12,919 nucleotides of DNA from Candidatus Woesearchaeota archaeon UBA153. GTDB taxonomy: Archaea > Nanobdellota > Nanobdellia > Woesearchaeales > UBA525. The position numbers and the translations under genes were made by a program. Under the pieces are notes generated by a model. The model had not been told where the DNA came from. It saw nothing but the letters and a program-made list of their open reading frames with translations, and searched no databases. Location of the stretch: contig DASH01000026.1 in the NCBI GenBank assembly GCA_002503705.1, positions 1 through 12,919 on the forward strand, read 5' to 3'. This document shows positions 5,959 to 12,494 of the stretch, piece after piece. The number at the start of each line of letters is the position of its first letter. Position 1 is the first letter of the stretch.

Positions 5959-5971
5959 ATATATTTATAAA
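5959..5971 (+). promoter_or_regulatory. TATA box of the M16 peptidase gene
   Basis: ATATATTTATAAA is centred ~29 bases before GTG 5995, so the mRNA is probably leaderless. It lies back to back with the proteasome-like promoter ~50 bases away. Confidence 0.65.
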
Positions 5972-5994
5972 CCATCCTCTCATCCCCCTCAATC

Positions 5995-7314
5995 GTGAAC
6001 ATCGACTTCAAGGATCTCGAACGGCAGATCGCTGAACGCGGAAAGATCCGCCTCCTGGAGAACGGTCTCGCCTTGATTTCGGAGCACGTGCCCGGTTCCG
6101 GTCTCGTCCGCGGGCGCATGACGCTCTGCGTCGGCGCAGCCTACGAAGCGCCGGAAGACCATGGCATCATGCACTTCCTCGAGCATATGCGCTTCGGCGA
6201 ATCACGACGCTATCCCGTTCGGGATGAGCGCATGCTGCTCTCAGCAGTCATCGGTCTGAAAATCGACGCGAACACAGCCCCCTTCAACATCACCTACCCT
6301 GTCAGCGGCGGGAACGATTCCGGCTACATGCTCCAGGGCAACTTCTTGCAAGGGTTGCGCATCGTCACCGACATGGTCTTCTTCCCCTCGTTGACGGAGG
6401 AGTCGAGGCGTCGAGAGCTGGCCGTTGTGCAGCAGGAACTGCAGAGTCACGAGCGCCTCATCGCGACCGATCCTTTTCACGACAACTCGCGCGCGGTCGA
6501 ACAGAGAATGTATGGCAGCAATCCCGCCTTTTGGAAGCGGAGCTCCTTCGGCTCGGCAGCGTCCATCGAACGGTTCACTGTTGAGCAGCTCCGCGCGTAC
6601 CATGAGCGTTTCTTCGTCGGGAACAACACGCTCGTCGAAATCGTCGGCGACCTGAACGGTACTGCGAACGTGGCGTCCGAACTGGAAGACGTGTTGCGGG
6701 AAGTCCCCTCTGGACGGACGGCGGAGCCGCTCGTCGTCTATCCGGAACGGCCTTACGAGGGACGCGAGGCGCTCTTCCTCCCGTCGCCAACGCCCAGCCA
6801 CGCCAATGTCGAGATCTATTTTCAAGTGCTGCCGGCGCACTCGCCGGAGAACCCGACGATGATGCTGCTCAGCTATATCCTCGGCAACGGTCCGAACAGC
6901 CTGCTGTTCCGGGACTTCCGTGAGATGAAAGGCTTGGACTACTCGGTTAAGAGCACGTTCGACGGTCACGCGAAGACCGGATTCCTCAAGATCACCTATT
7001 CCGTCGCCTCCGAGCGCCTCGATGAGTCGTTGGGTGTCGTCGACGCGAGCATCGCGAAACTGCAGCAAGGAGCGTTCAATGACGCGTTGGTGGACGCGTT
7101 CAAGGCCGCGCACCTGCCGAGCCTCCTCGCTCGCCTCCAGACGCCGGGCTGGGTCAAGGACGAGCTGACGGAACGCTATCATGTCGCGCGTTTCGGCAAG
7201 GAGTCGACGTACCTGCAACGCTTGCGGACCGCGCTCAACCTGACGAAACAGGACGTCGTCAAGACCGCGAACGAGGCGCTCGGCGAGGACCGGCTCATCG
7301 TCGTCGTGAAGTGA
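5995..7314 (+). CDS. M16 family zinc metallopeptidase (pitrilysin/MPP-like, M16B)
   Basis: A 439-residue M16B-type peptidase, the single-clamshell-half size that works as a dimer. The inverted zinc motif HFLEH is at 60-64, with Glu63 as catalytic base and His60/His64 as ligands. The third ligand is Glu148 in ELAVVQQEL, with the companion Glu141 seven residues earlier as in pitrilysin. The HXXEH-to-Glu spacing is somewhat longer than the usual ~76. The N-terminal domain covers ~15-225. The C-terminal domain (~240-439) has the family strand pattern, including NGPNSLLFRDFREMKGLDYSV, typical of M16. No signal peptide or membrane span is seen, so it is cytoplasmic; M16 enzymes degrade small peptides, such as those released by proteasomes. 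The divergent proteasome-like neighbour makes a shared proteolytic role plausible but unproven. Start GTG fits leaderless spacing. Confidence 0.93.
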   Translation: MNIDFKDLERQIAERGKIRLLENGLALISEHVPGSGLVRGRMTLCVGAAYEAPEDHGIMHFLEHMRFGESRRYPVRDERMLLSAVIGLKIDANTAPFNITYPVSGGNDSGYMLQGNFLQGLRIVTDMVFFPSLTEESRRRELAVVQQELQSHERLIATDPFHDNSRAVEQRMYGSNPAFWKRSSFGSAASIERFTVEQLRAYHERFFVGNNTLVEIVGDLNGTANVASELEDVLREVPSGRTAEPLVVYPERPYEGREALFLPSPTPSHANVEIYFQVLPAHSPENPTMMLLSYILGNGPNSLLFRDFREMKGLDYSVKSTFDGHAKTGFLKITYSVASERLDESLGVVDASIAKLQQGAFNDALVDAFKAAHLPSLLARLQTPGWVKDELTERYHVARFGKESTYLQRLRTALNLTKQDVVKTANEALGEDRLIVVVK

Positions 7315-7358
7315 GCTTTCTCGTTGATGACTTCCATCGTCGTCGCACCCATCGCTCG

Positions 7359-7367
7359 ATTTAAATA
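7359..7367 (+). promoter_or_regulatory. TATA-like promoter of the membrane-bound regulator
   Basis: ATTTAAATA is centred 27 bases before ATG 7390. This spacing favours 7390 over the in-frame GTG at 7372, which would be only 9 bases away. Confidence 0.6.
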
Positions 7368-7389
7368 GGACGTGTGCTTCTCCAGCAGT

Positions 7390-8235
7390 ATGGCGTCGAA
7401 GTTGGGCAACGCGGAGTCGTTCATGCTCGTCTCGTTGGACGAGGAGAAAGCGAAGAAACTTGCTCAGGTGATTAGTAACGGGACGTCCACGAAGATTCTC
7501 GACCATCTCGCGAAGCAGCCCGCCGCGACGGAGACGGACATCGGGAAAGCCCTCGGCTTGCCGCTCAGCACCGTCCACTATAACGTCAAGCAGCTCGTCG
7601 ACGCGAAGCTCGTCGTCGGCGACGAGTACCATTACAGCGAGAAGGGCCGTGAGGTCGTCCATTACAAGCTCGCGAACAAGTACATCATCATCGCGCCGGC
7701 AGAGGAGAAGGAGTCCTTCCTGAAGAAGCTGAGGGAGTTCATTCCCGCGTTCGTCCTCGTCCTCGGCGCGGCCGCGATCCTCAAGTTTCTCGGGCTCTTG
7801 AACGGCACGCTCTTCGCGAAAGCGAGCGCGACCGGTGCGCGCGACGCCGCGTTCATGAAAGTCGCGCCCGCCGCGATGGTCGAGACCGCGTCGTACGGCG
7901 CTGCAGACGCTGCCGCGGAGAGCGCGGCTGACGCGGTCGCTGGCAGTGTCGCGGATGAAGCAAGCGTATTGATGGCAACCGCCGCTCCGGAAGGCGCTCG
8001 CGCTGCGCCGATGATGGCGGAGTTCGCCGCGGAGAACGCGACGAACGCCACGAACGCGACGGTCGACGCCAGTGCAGCGTTCCTCCCGCCGCCTCCGTTG
8101 ACACCCGGTCCTGAACTCTTGCCGTCCACGCCGTGGTACTTCTCCAACGAGGTGCTCGGCGCGCTCGTCATCGGCGCGTTCCTCGCGTTGCTGCTCGTCG
8201 CGCTGATCACGTGGCTCAGGGAACGGAAGAAATAA
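7390..8235 (+). CDS. Membrane-anchored ArsR-like winged-helix regulator with glycosylatable Ala-rich ectodomain
   Basis: The 281-residue protein starts with a winged helix-turn-helix domain (~20-100). This includes STKILDHLAKQPAATETDIG, recognition helix LPLSTVHYNVKQLVDAKLV and wing EYHYSEKGREVVHYKLANK, a pattern seen in archaeal ArsR-like regulators. A first membrane span lies at ~118-137 and a second at ~253-275, followed by RERKK. Positive charge before span 1 and after span 2 puts the HTH and C-terminus in the cytoplasm and residues ~138-252 outside. That loop is extremely Ala-rich, contains N-glycosylation sequons NAT at 216, 219 and 222 plus NGT at 138, and ends in a Pro-rich stalk (PPPPLTPGPELLP). 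It is probably a one-component sensor coupling an envelope signal to transcription; ligand and targets are unknown. Confidence 0.87.
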   Translation: MASKLGNAESFMLVSLDEEKAKKLAQVISNGTSTKILDHLAKQPAATETDIGKALGLPLSTVHYNVKQLVDAKLVVGDEYHYSEKGREVVHYKLANKYIIIAPAEEKESFLKKLREFIPAFVLVLGAAAILKFLGLLNGTLFAKASATGARDAAFMKVAPAAMVETASYGAADAAAESAADAVAGSVADEASVLMATAAPEGARAAPMMAEFAAENATNATNATVDASAAFLPPPPLTPGPELLPSTPWYFSNEVLGALVIGAFLALLLVALITWLRERKK

Positions 8236-8262
8236 GGTTTTCACTGAACGTTTCTCAACTTC

Positions 8263-8562
8263 TTACATTCGTATACTTCCGATGAGCATAGCAAACACTA
8301 ATGGAATCCACGTTCCGATTGCGCAAAGCGCGAAAAATAGGGCGCTGTTCTGTAGCTTCGTTTTTATCAGAGGTTCGCCATCGAGGAAAAAGATGACTAA
8401 GGTGGCGAGTAAAGGTATGAGGAATGGGAGCGTGACCCATTGGATCTCCAACTCAAACATTCCCATCTCGAAATAGTTATCAGTCAAGAAAAGGAATAGG
8501 ATGCCGTTGACGACTCCCAAAATGAGCGAAGAGATGACGATTCGTTTCTTGGAGAGTTCCAT
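8263..8562 (-). CDS. Small three-span membrane protein, unknown function
   Basis: A 99-residue, mostly hydrophobic protein with likely spans at ~7-27, ~42-60 and ~73-96. The N-terminus is basic (MELSKKR), suggesting it is inside. It is convergent with the regulator gene (27-base gap) and has its own TATA-like box ~28 bases before the ATG. It is AT-richer than neighbours on both sides and uses A/T-ending codons (ATT, TTT, AAA) freely, as the operon at 1-887 does. I recognise no family. Confidence 0.75.
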   Translation of the reverse strand: MELSKKRIVISSLILGVVNGILFLFLTDNYFEMGMFELEIQWVTLPFLIPLLATLVIFFLDGEPLIKTKLQNSALFFALCAIGTWIPLVFAMLIGSIRM

Positions 8563-8585
8563 AGACGTCCCACACTCTTACTTTT

Positions 8586-8595
8586 TTTAAATTTT
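8586..8595 (-). promoter_or_regulatory. TATA-like promoter of the small membrane protein
   Basis: AAATTTAAAA on the minus strand is centred ~28 bases before the ATG at 8562, a leaderless arrangement. Confidence 0.55.
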
Positions 8596-8663
8596 CTCGT
8601 TCGTGACCGTTTTCCGTTTTCTTCCGACGGTGATGGCAAACTTTGCACTATGGAAACAAAATC

Positions 8664-8672
8664 GTTATAAAT
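8664..8672 (+). promoter_or_regulatory. TATA box of the DUF2203 gene
   Basis: GTTATAAAT is centred 28 bases before ATG 8696. It supports that start over the longer open frame beginning at 8603, which would contain the promoter. Confidence 0.65.
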
Positions 8673-8695
8673 CCCTCCTGACTCGCCCGTCGGTC

Positions 8696-9109
8696 ATGGC
8701 GAGGGCGTACTTCAACATTCTCGAGGCCGAAGCCCTTCTCCCGGCACTCTCGTACCTCGTCAAGGAAGCGCAGACGCTCAAGCGCAAGCTCGACCGCGCG
8801 GAAGCCGTCACCGTCCGCCAACAGCTCGTCGCGGGCGGCGAGATGGAAGCGATGATCGACCTGGACGACCTGAAGAGCGACGGCGGCGCGTACGCCGACG
8901 TGGAAGACTCGTTCTACCGCGTCGTCGAGAAGATCACCGCGAAAGGCGGCGTCCTTCGCGACGTCGACCAAGGAGCGGTGGACTTCTACACGCGCTTCGA
9001 AGGCAAGGACGCGTTGCTCTCCTGGCAGGTCGGCGAGCGCAGGATCCGGTATTGGCGCGAGCCGGACGAGCCGTTCGTCCAGCGCAAGCGCATCATCGAC
9101 TTAAAGTGA
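8696..9109 (+). CDS. DUF2203 family protein
   Basis: The 137-residue protein starts MARAYFNILEAEALLPAL, matching the F(T/N)xxEAxxLLPxL opening of DUF2203. It then has a helical middle (~15-80) and the C-terminal family signature: GGVLRDVDQGAVDFYTRFEG, LLSWQVGERRIRYWREPDEP and final QRKRI. Family members usually read GLVDFP and CWxxGExxIxYWH, so this is a somewhat divergent member. Function is unknown for the whole family. There is no signal peptide or membrane span, so it is probably cytoplasmic. It is 50 bases upstream of the transporter gene on the same strand, but that gene has its own TATA-like box. Confidence 0.88.
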   Translation: MARAYFNILEAEALLPALSYLVKEAQTLKRKLDRAEAVTVRQQLVAGGEMEAMIDLDDLKSDGGAYADVEDSFYRVVEKITAKGGVLRDVDQGAVDFYTRFEGKDALLSWQVGERRIRYWREPDEPFVQRKRIIDLK

Positions 9110-9123
9110 AGTTTTCTCCGCAA

Positions 9124-9133
9124 TATTTTTAAT
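9124..9133 (+). promoter_or_regulatory. TATA-like promoter of the transporter gene
   Basis: TATTTTTAAT is centred ~31 bases before ATG 9160, leaving at most a few leader bases. It lies in the 50-base gap after the DUF2203 gene. Confidence 0.45.
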
Positions 9134-9159
9134 CAGGACTCCGAGCAGTCAGCACTCTC

Positions 9160-10719
9160 ATGCGACAACCGGAAGTTCCGAAGAGAAACTCTCCGAAACC
9201 CGACGCCGAGGCCGAGCGCCGCAGCGTCGAGCGAAGCATGCGCCTCTCCCTCTGGGACGGCGGCTTCTACGGCTTGATGACGGGGATCACGCAGAACATC
9301 CTCGCGCCGTTCGCCTTGCTCCTCAACGCGTCGAACTTCCTCATCAGCCTCCTCACGACGCTCCCCCATCTCGCCGGCAGCGCGTTCCAACTCCTCGCCG
9401 CTTCCACCCTCAAACTCTTCACGAGCAGCAAGCGCTACCTCGTCCTCATGCTCGCTTTGCAGACGCTCTCGATCGCGCTCATCCCCGTGACGCTCCTCGT
9501 CCACACCGCGAGCGGCCACCTCGCGCTCGTCCTCCTCTTGGCGTTCGTCACGACCACCGCGACCTTCTCGCTCATGGCGAACCCGGTCTGGATGAGCTAT
9601 ATCGGCGACCTCGTCCCCGAGCGAAAACGCAACTCTTTCTTCGGCACGCGAACCGCCGTCATCGCGGCCGCGACATTCCTGACGACAATCCTCGCCGGCC
9701 TCCTCTTGAAAGGCATGGCGGAACATGCGATAGTCGCCTTCGTCATCCTCTACGGGCTCGCCGCGCTCTTCCGGCTCGTCTCCACGCTCTGCGTCGCGAA
9801 GAGCCGCGACCACGCAGTCCCCAAGATGGGCGGCAAGGTGAAACTGCGCGAATTCCTCGCCCGAGTCCAGACGGATGATTTCGGACGCTTCGTCACGTTC
9901 ACCGTCCTCGTGCGTTTCGGCTCGTACATCGCCGCGCCCTTCTTCGTCGTCTACGAATTGAACGTCCTCCAACTCGACTACTTGACGTTCATGCTCCTCC
10001 AAGCGGCATCCGTCGTGACGAGCTTCCTCACCATGCGCGCTTGGGCCTGGCTCGCCGACCACCGAGGCTCCCGCAGGGTCCTCGTCTACAGCACCCTCTT
10101 GATCGCGACCATCCCGCTCTTGTGGATCGTCGCGTACTTCTACGGACTCACGAACGCGCACTGGCCGGTCTTCCTCGTCTTCGAGATGTGGAGCGGCCTC
10201 TCCTGGGCCGGCTTCAACCTCGCGACGAGCAGCTACATGCTCGAAGCCTCAACCCCGGCGGACCGGACGAAACTCGTCTCGTACTACAACCTGTTCAACA
10301 ACAGCGCCATCTTCATCGCGGGACTCGCCGGCGCGGCAATCCTGAAACTCTACCCTGGCGCCGCGCAAGTCGCCGAAGCCTTCATCATCCTCTTCGCCGT
10401 CAGCGCGGTCTTCCGGTTCGCGGCGTGGCTCTTCGCGAGGCCGCGGTTGCGCGAGCTGCGCTACGTCGAAGTCCCCGTCGAACGCCGCTCGAACACGTTC
10501 GTCCTCAGCATCCTCCCGCGCGAAGGCGTCGTCCCCGCGTACTTCACCCACCCGACGCCGCCCGACATCAAACAAGGAGTCGAGCTGCGCTTCGAAAAAC
10601 GGCACGAGCTCGACCAGCTCCGCGAACAACTCACCGGCGGCGACATGGTCCAGCGCATGAAACCCCGCGAACGAGACCTCTACACGAAGAAGTTCGTTGA
10701 GAGGACGAAAAAGAAATGA
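9160..10719 (+). CDS. MFS-type transporter (12-span), substrate unknown
   Basis: The 519-residue membrane protein has a charged cytoplasmic N-terminus (~1-28), about twelve membrane spans between ~35 and ~440, and a ~75-residue cytoplasmic tail. The loop NPVWMSYIGDLVPERKRNSF (141-160), continuing FGTRT, is a signature of a recurring prokaryotic MFS subfamily. Its counterpart in the second half is NLATSSYMLEASTPADRTK, as expected from the two-fold MFS repeat. A long polar linker (KSRDHAVPKMGGKVKLREFL) separates the halves. The tail ends in a charged run (ERTKKK). Substrate cannot be read from the sequence. The family call is firm on topology and loop motifs but less so against other 12-span families. 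Confidence 0.85.
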   Translation: MRQPEVPKRNSPKPDAEAERRSVERSMRLSLWDGGFYGLMTGITQNILAPFALLLNASNFLISLLTTLPHLAGSAFQLLAASTLKLFTSSKRYLVLMLALQTLSIALIPVTLLVHTASGHLALVLLLAFVTTTATFSLMANPVWMSYIGDLVPERKRNSFFGTRTAVIAAATFLTTILAGLLLKGMAEHAIVAFVILYGLAALFRLVSTLCVAKSRDHAVPKMGGKVKLREFLARVQTDDFGRFVTFTVLVRFGSYIAAPFFVVYELNVLQLDYLTFMLLQAASVVTSFLTMRAWAWLADHRGSRRVLVYSTLLIATIPLLWIVAYFYGLTNAHWPVFLVFEMWSGLSWAGFNLATSSYMLEASTPADRTKLVSYYNLFNNSAIFIAGLAGAAILKLYPGAAQVAEAFIILFAVSAVFRFAAWLFARPRLRELRYVEVPVERRSNTFVLSILPREGVVPAYFTHPTPPDIKQGVELRFEKRHELDQLREQLTGGDMVQRMKPRERDLYTKKFVERTKKK

Positions 10720-10840
10720 TGGCTGCTCCCGTTGGAAAACGAACAAGAGCCTGCAAATAGCTCAACACACACTTTCACTCTCTTCGCTCACACCCGTCTC
10801 AAACCTTCGGTTTTCGAGAATATAACGCCAATGAGTCGTA

Positions 10841-11104
10841 CTATGGCTCAGGGGGAGATTTTTTCTGTCGAAGGTGCTGGCGATAATGATATGCGCGAAT
10901 CGGATGCTGAAGATGAGAGACGAGCCACGCCGCAGCGGTGCCGAGATCCTCGGCCTCAGTGCCGCTGCGTTCGAGCGCGCGGGTGCGAGTGAGACGAGCC
11001 GCGCTCACAAAATCATTTCCAACATACTGTGGATTGAAAAGGTCTTTGTAAAGCGCCCGGGCGCTCCGATATCCATGACAAAATTCTTCTCGAAACGCAC
11101 TCAT
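10841..11104 (-). CDS. Possible small protein, low support
   Basis: An 87-residue frame starts at an ATG 30 bases from a TATA-like stretch (AATAAATTTTTA, minus strand), and its first ~35 residues look protein-like (FREEFCHGYRSARALYKDLF). The second half is arginine/alanine-rich, runs through the stem-loop and resembles random translation of GC-rich DNA. I recognise no family. It may be a decayed or frameshifted gene remnant or no gene at all. Confidence 0.2.
   Translation of the reverse strand: MSAFREEFCHGYRSARALYKDLFNPQYVGNDFVSAARLTRTRALERSGTEAEDLGTAAAWLVSHLQHPIRAYHYRQHLRQKKSPPEP
10931..10969. repeat. Strong stem-loop in the non-coding region
   Basis: CGCAGCGG (10931-10938) pairs perfectly with CCGCTGCG (10962-10969). 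An inner perfect stem GCCGAG/CTCGGC (10940-10945, 10949-10954) closes an ATC triloop. The two stems are joined by one base on the 5' side and seven on the 3' side. Fourteen pairs in 39 bases suggests an RNA structure, but no flanking promoter or known RNA motif is clear. Confidence 0.5.
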
Positions 11105-11235
11105 GACTCTGAAGAAAGCATCCTTGCATAAAAATTTATTCTTTCCCGCGTCATACGACGATCAACAGGGCTTATACGCAACGATTTCACCCCGCTTTTC
11201 CCGGTCGTTCTTCCGTCCGTCTCGCGTTCTCTTCT

Positions 11236-11278
11236 TCTAGAACCCATTCACGCTCGCGCCGTCGTCGAAGCGGGCGTG
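11236..11278 (-). repeat. Direct repeat copy A: detached duplicate of the TldD/PmbA 3' end
   Basis: Forty-three bases match 12452-12494 at 41 positions, same orientation, offset 1216. Read on the minus strand in the TldD/PmbA frame it encodes HARFDDGASVNGF and the same TAG stop, against HVRFDDGASVNGF in the intact gene. Nothing of the TldD/PmbA gene is present upstream of it. The HEPN gene reads through it in another frame. Weaker gapped similarity continues on the other side (11191-11209 with 12421-12439). Confidence 0.85.
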
Positions 11279-11835
11279 CTGTTGTTCGTCGTCTTCGCCG
11301 CGGCCCGGCGCGGGTCTTTCGGTCGTTCCCGAATCCGTGCGCTCTCGTCGCCAACGATTTCGGCGAGTTTCCTTCTCGCGTCTTCGAGGGATTCGCGGTC
11401 GACTTTCCCGAGGAGGACTCGGAGTTTCAAAGTGAAGTCTTCCGCGGCGCGGAACAGCTCTTCAGCGATCTCTTTGGTGATCTCCTCTTTCTCCGTCGTC
11501 ACATAGTATTGCTTGTCGATGCGCTCCTGTTTCGCTTTGGCGATGGTCTCGGACAGTTCGTCCTCGCCGAACGCCAACCGGAGCAGGAGGATTGCGCCAG
11601 CGTGATTCTCGCACTTGATGCCTGTTTTGAAGAGCAGGGCGAGGAGCAGGTCGTACATCGCATAGTAGGACATGCCGATGGAATTCTCGTACAGCCCGTT
11701 TCGCAGCAAGAGCTTCGCTGACCGCAGGCAATCGGCAGACTTCTTCGCGTAGGATTCGCAGATATCGTCAGAAGGCTCGACGAGCTCGACCTTGCCTTCC
11801 GCTTCAAGCTTGCCGAGGAAGTGATTCCTTCTCAT
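11248..11835 (-). CDS. HEPN domain protein (toxin-like partner of MNT)
   Basis: A 195-residue PF05168-type HEPN protein. FLGKLEAEGKVELVEP, then the helical core YAKKSADCLRSAKLLLRNGLYENSIGMSYYAMYDLLLALL and KTGIKCENHAGAILLL, are characteristic of archaeal HEPN proteins paired with MNT nucleotidyltransferases. HEPN toxins act as RNases through R-X4-6-H; here the matching site reads RIDKQYY (105-111), Tyr in place of His, so RNase activity is doubtful. The start overlaps the MNT gene by 32 bases, indicating coupled translation. After the HEPN domain (~145) comes a charged tail, and the last nine residues (TPASTTARA) are translated from the duplicated TldD/PmbA 3' end in another frame, so the C-terminus was created by the rearrangement. 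Confidence 0.88.
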   Translation of the reverse strand: MRRNHFLGKLEAEGKVELVEPSDDICESYAKKSADCLRSAKLLLRNGLYENSIGMSYYAMYDLLLALLFKTGIKCENHAGAILLLRLAFGEDELSETIAKAKQERIDKQYYVTTEKEEITKEIAEELFRAAEDFTLKLRVLLGKVDRESLEDARRKLAEIVGDESARIRERPKDPRRAAAKTTNNSTPASTTARA

Positions 11836-12364
11836 GGAACGCCTCGACGCCGCGGAGGATGACGTGATTCTTAATGATTTCTCTTATGAGCGGTGAACGC
11901 GTGTCGAAAGGCCCAATCTTGACCGCGATCCGCGAGTGGACATCCTCGACGTTCTTCTTCACTTTCCTGCTCGTCGTTTCGAGGTAGATGTCGATATCGC
12001 TCTCTCGCTTCGCCAGGCCTTTGGCGTACGAGCCGAACAGGACGATGAGCGGGGCATCGGTTCTCTTCAAGATATCGTCAAAGATGACTCCGAGCTCGGG
12101 GTGCGTTCTCAGGAGCTTGGCCTTCTTGTGCAGCTCGGCCTGCGCGACATAGGTCTTCGCGGTAGCGTTCTCCTTGAGAAAGAAGACCTTGTTCTTCCCC
12201 ACGATCCTCGCATCGACGACGCCCTCCTTCTTCAGCCACTGCAGCTTCCTCGCGGTGGTGGCGTGGGACGCGTCCAGCTCTTGGGCGATGCTCCGGACAT
12301 GGCGTTCTTCCTTCAGCAGGAGCGCGATGATATCCAACTCTCTATTGTCTCTTTTTTGAACCAT
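11804..12364 (-). CDS. HTH-MNT nucleotidyltransferase (antitoxin-like partner of HEPN)
   Basis: The 186-residue protein has an N-terminal winged HTH (~8-65: HVRSIAQELDASHATTARKL, wing ARIVGKNKVFFL) and a C-terminal minimal nucleotidyltransferase domain (~85-185). The motif GSYAKGLAKRESDID (111-125) fits GSX10DXD exactly, with Ser112, Asp123 and Asp125 in place. In characterised HEPN-MNT pairs the MNT protein neutralises the HEPN protein by adding nucleotides to a tyrosine. Here the tyrosines sit at the RX4YY site of the partner, so that chemistry is plausible though unproven. The HTH suggests autoregulation. It is the first gene of the pair, with a TATA-like box ~30 bases upstream, and is separated from the TldD/PmbA stop by 88 bases. 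Confidence 0.92.
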   Translation of the reverse strand: MVQKRDNRELDIIALLLKEERHVRSIAQELDASHATTARKLQWLKKEGVVDARIVGKNKVFFLKENATAKTYVAQAELHKKAKLLRTHPELGVIFDDILKRTDAPLIVLFGSYAKGLAKRESDIDIYLETTSRKVKKNVEDVHSRIAVKIGPFDTRSPLIREIIKNHVILRGVEAFHEKESLPRQA

Positions 12365-12388
12365 GTGTCTTATTTATGAACCAGTTGG

Positions 12389-12398
12389 TATTTAAATC
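12389..12398 (-). promoter_or_regulatory. TATA-like promoter of the HEPN-MNT operon
   Basis: GATTTAAATA on the minus strand is centred ~30 bases before the MNT ATG at 12364. It lies inside the segment bounded by the direct repeats, so the module carries its own promoter. Confidence 0.6.
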
Positions 12399-12451
12399 TT
12401 TCGCCGTTGCCGGGCAATCTCCCGTTTTTTCGGTCGTCGCGCAACGCGCGC

Positions 12452-12494
12452 TCTAGAACCCGTTCACGCTCGCGCCGTCGTCGAAGCGGACGTG
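12452..12494 (-). repeat. Direct repeat copy B: native 3' end of the TldD/PmbA gene
   Basis: This copy is the intact end of the TldD/PmbA reading frame (last 13 codons, TAG stop and one base beyond). It matches 11236-11278 at 41 of 43 positions; in the frame of this gene the two differences are one synonymous (Asn codon) and one Val/Ala change. Confidence 0.85.

Larger units (their letters stand above)
10720..11235. other. Mostly non-coding region between the transporter and the HEPN gene
   Basis: About 500 bases without a convincing gene. Composition is intermediate between the GC-rich core and the AT-rich segments, and frames on both strands are short and arginine-rich. It contains a strong stem-loop (10931-10969), a T6 run at 10859-10864, a TATA-like stretch at 11126-11140 on the minus strand, and one small minus-strand frame beginning at a plausible distance from it. 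The last ~45 bases (from 11191) resemble 12421-12451, downstream of the TldD/PmbA stop. It may be a scar of decayed or rearranged sequence. Confidence 0.4.

Noticed and set aside
5868..6119. Upstream in-frame extension of the proteasome-like gene to 6119
   Set aside because: It would run through both divergent promoters and the start of the M16 gene, and its translation is arginine/serine-rich; the Shine-Dalgarno at 5873-5879 marks 5867.
6241..8244. A 667-codon open frame on the minus strand
   Set aside because: It is antisense to the M16 and regulator genes, extremely Arg/Glu/Asp-rich, and mirrors the GC-rich codon use of the real genes.
9133..10161. A 342-codon minus-strand frame opposite the transporter
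   Set aside because: Its low-complexity charged composition (Glu, Arg, Asp) is the typical shadow of hydrophobic GC-rich codons; the plus strand has clear membrane spans.
10885..10925. C/D-box guide RNA suggested by AATGATA and CTGA
   Set aside because: The C box is imperfect (TGATAT rather than TGATGA) and no second D box follows at a proper distance.
11236..12494. Inverted-repeat-bounded insertion sequence
   Set aside because: The repeats are direct, there is no transposase, and no terminal inverted repeats were found; recorded instead as a repeat-flanked module.
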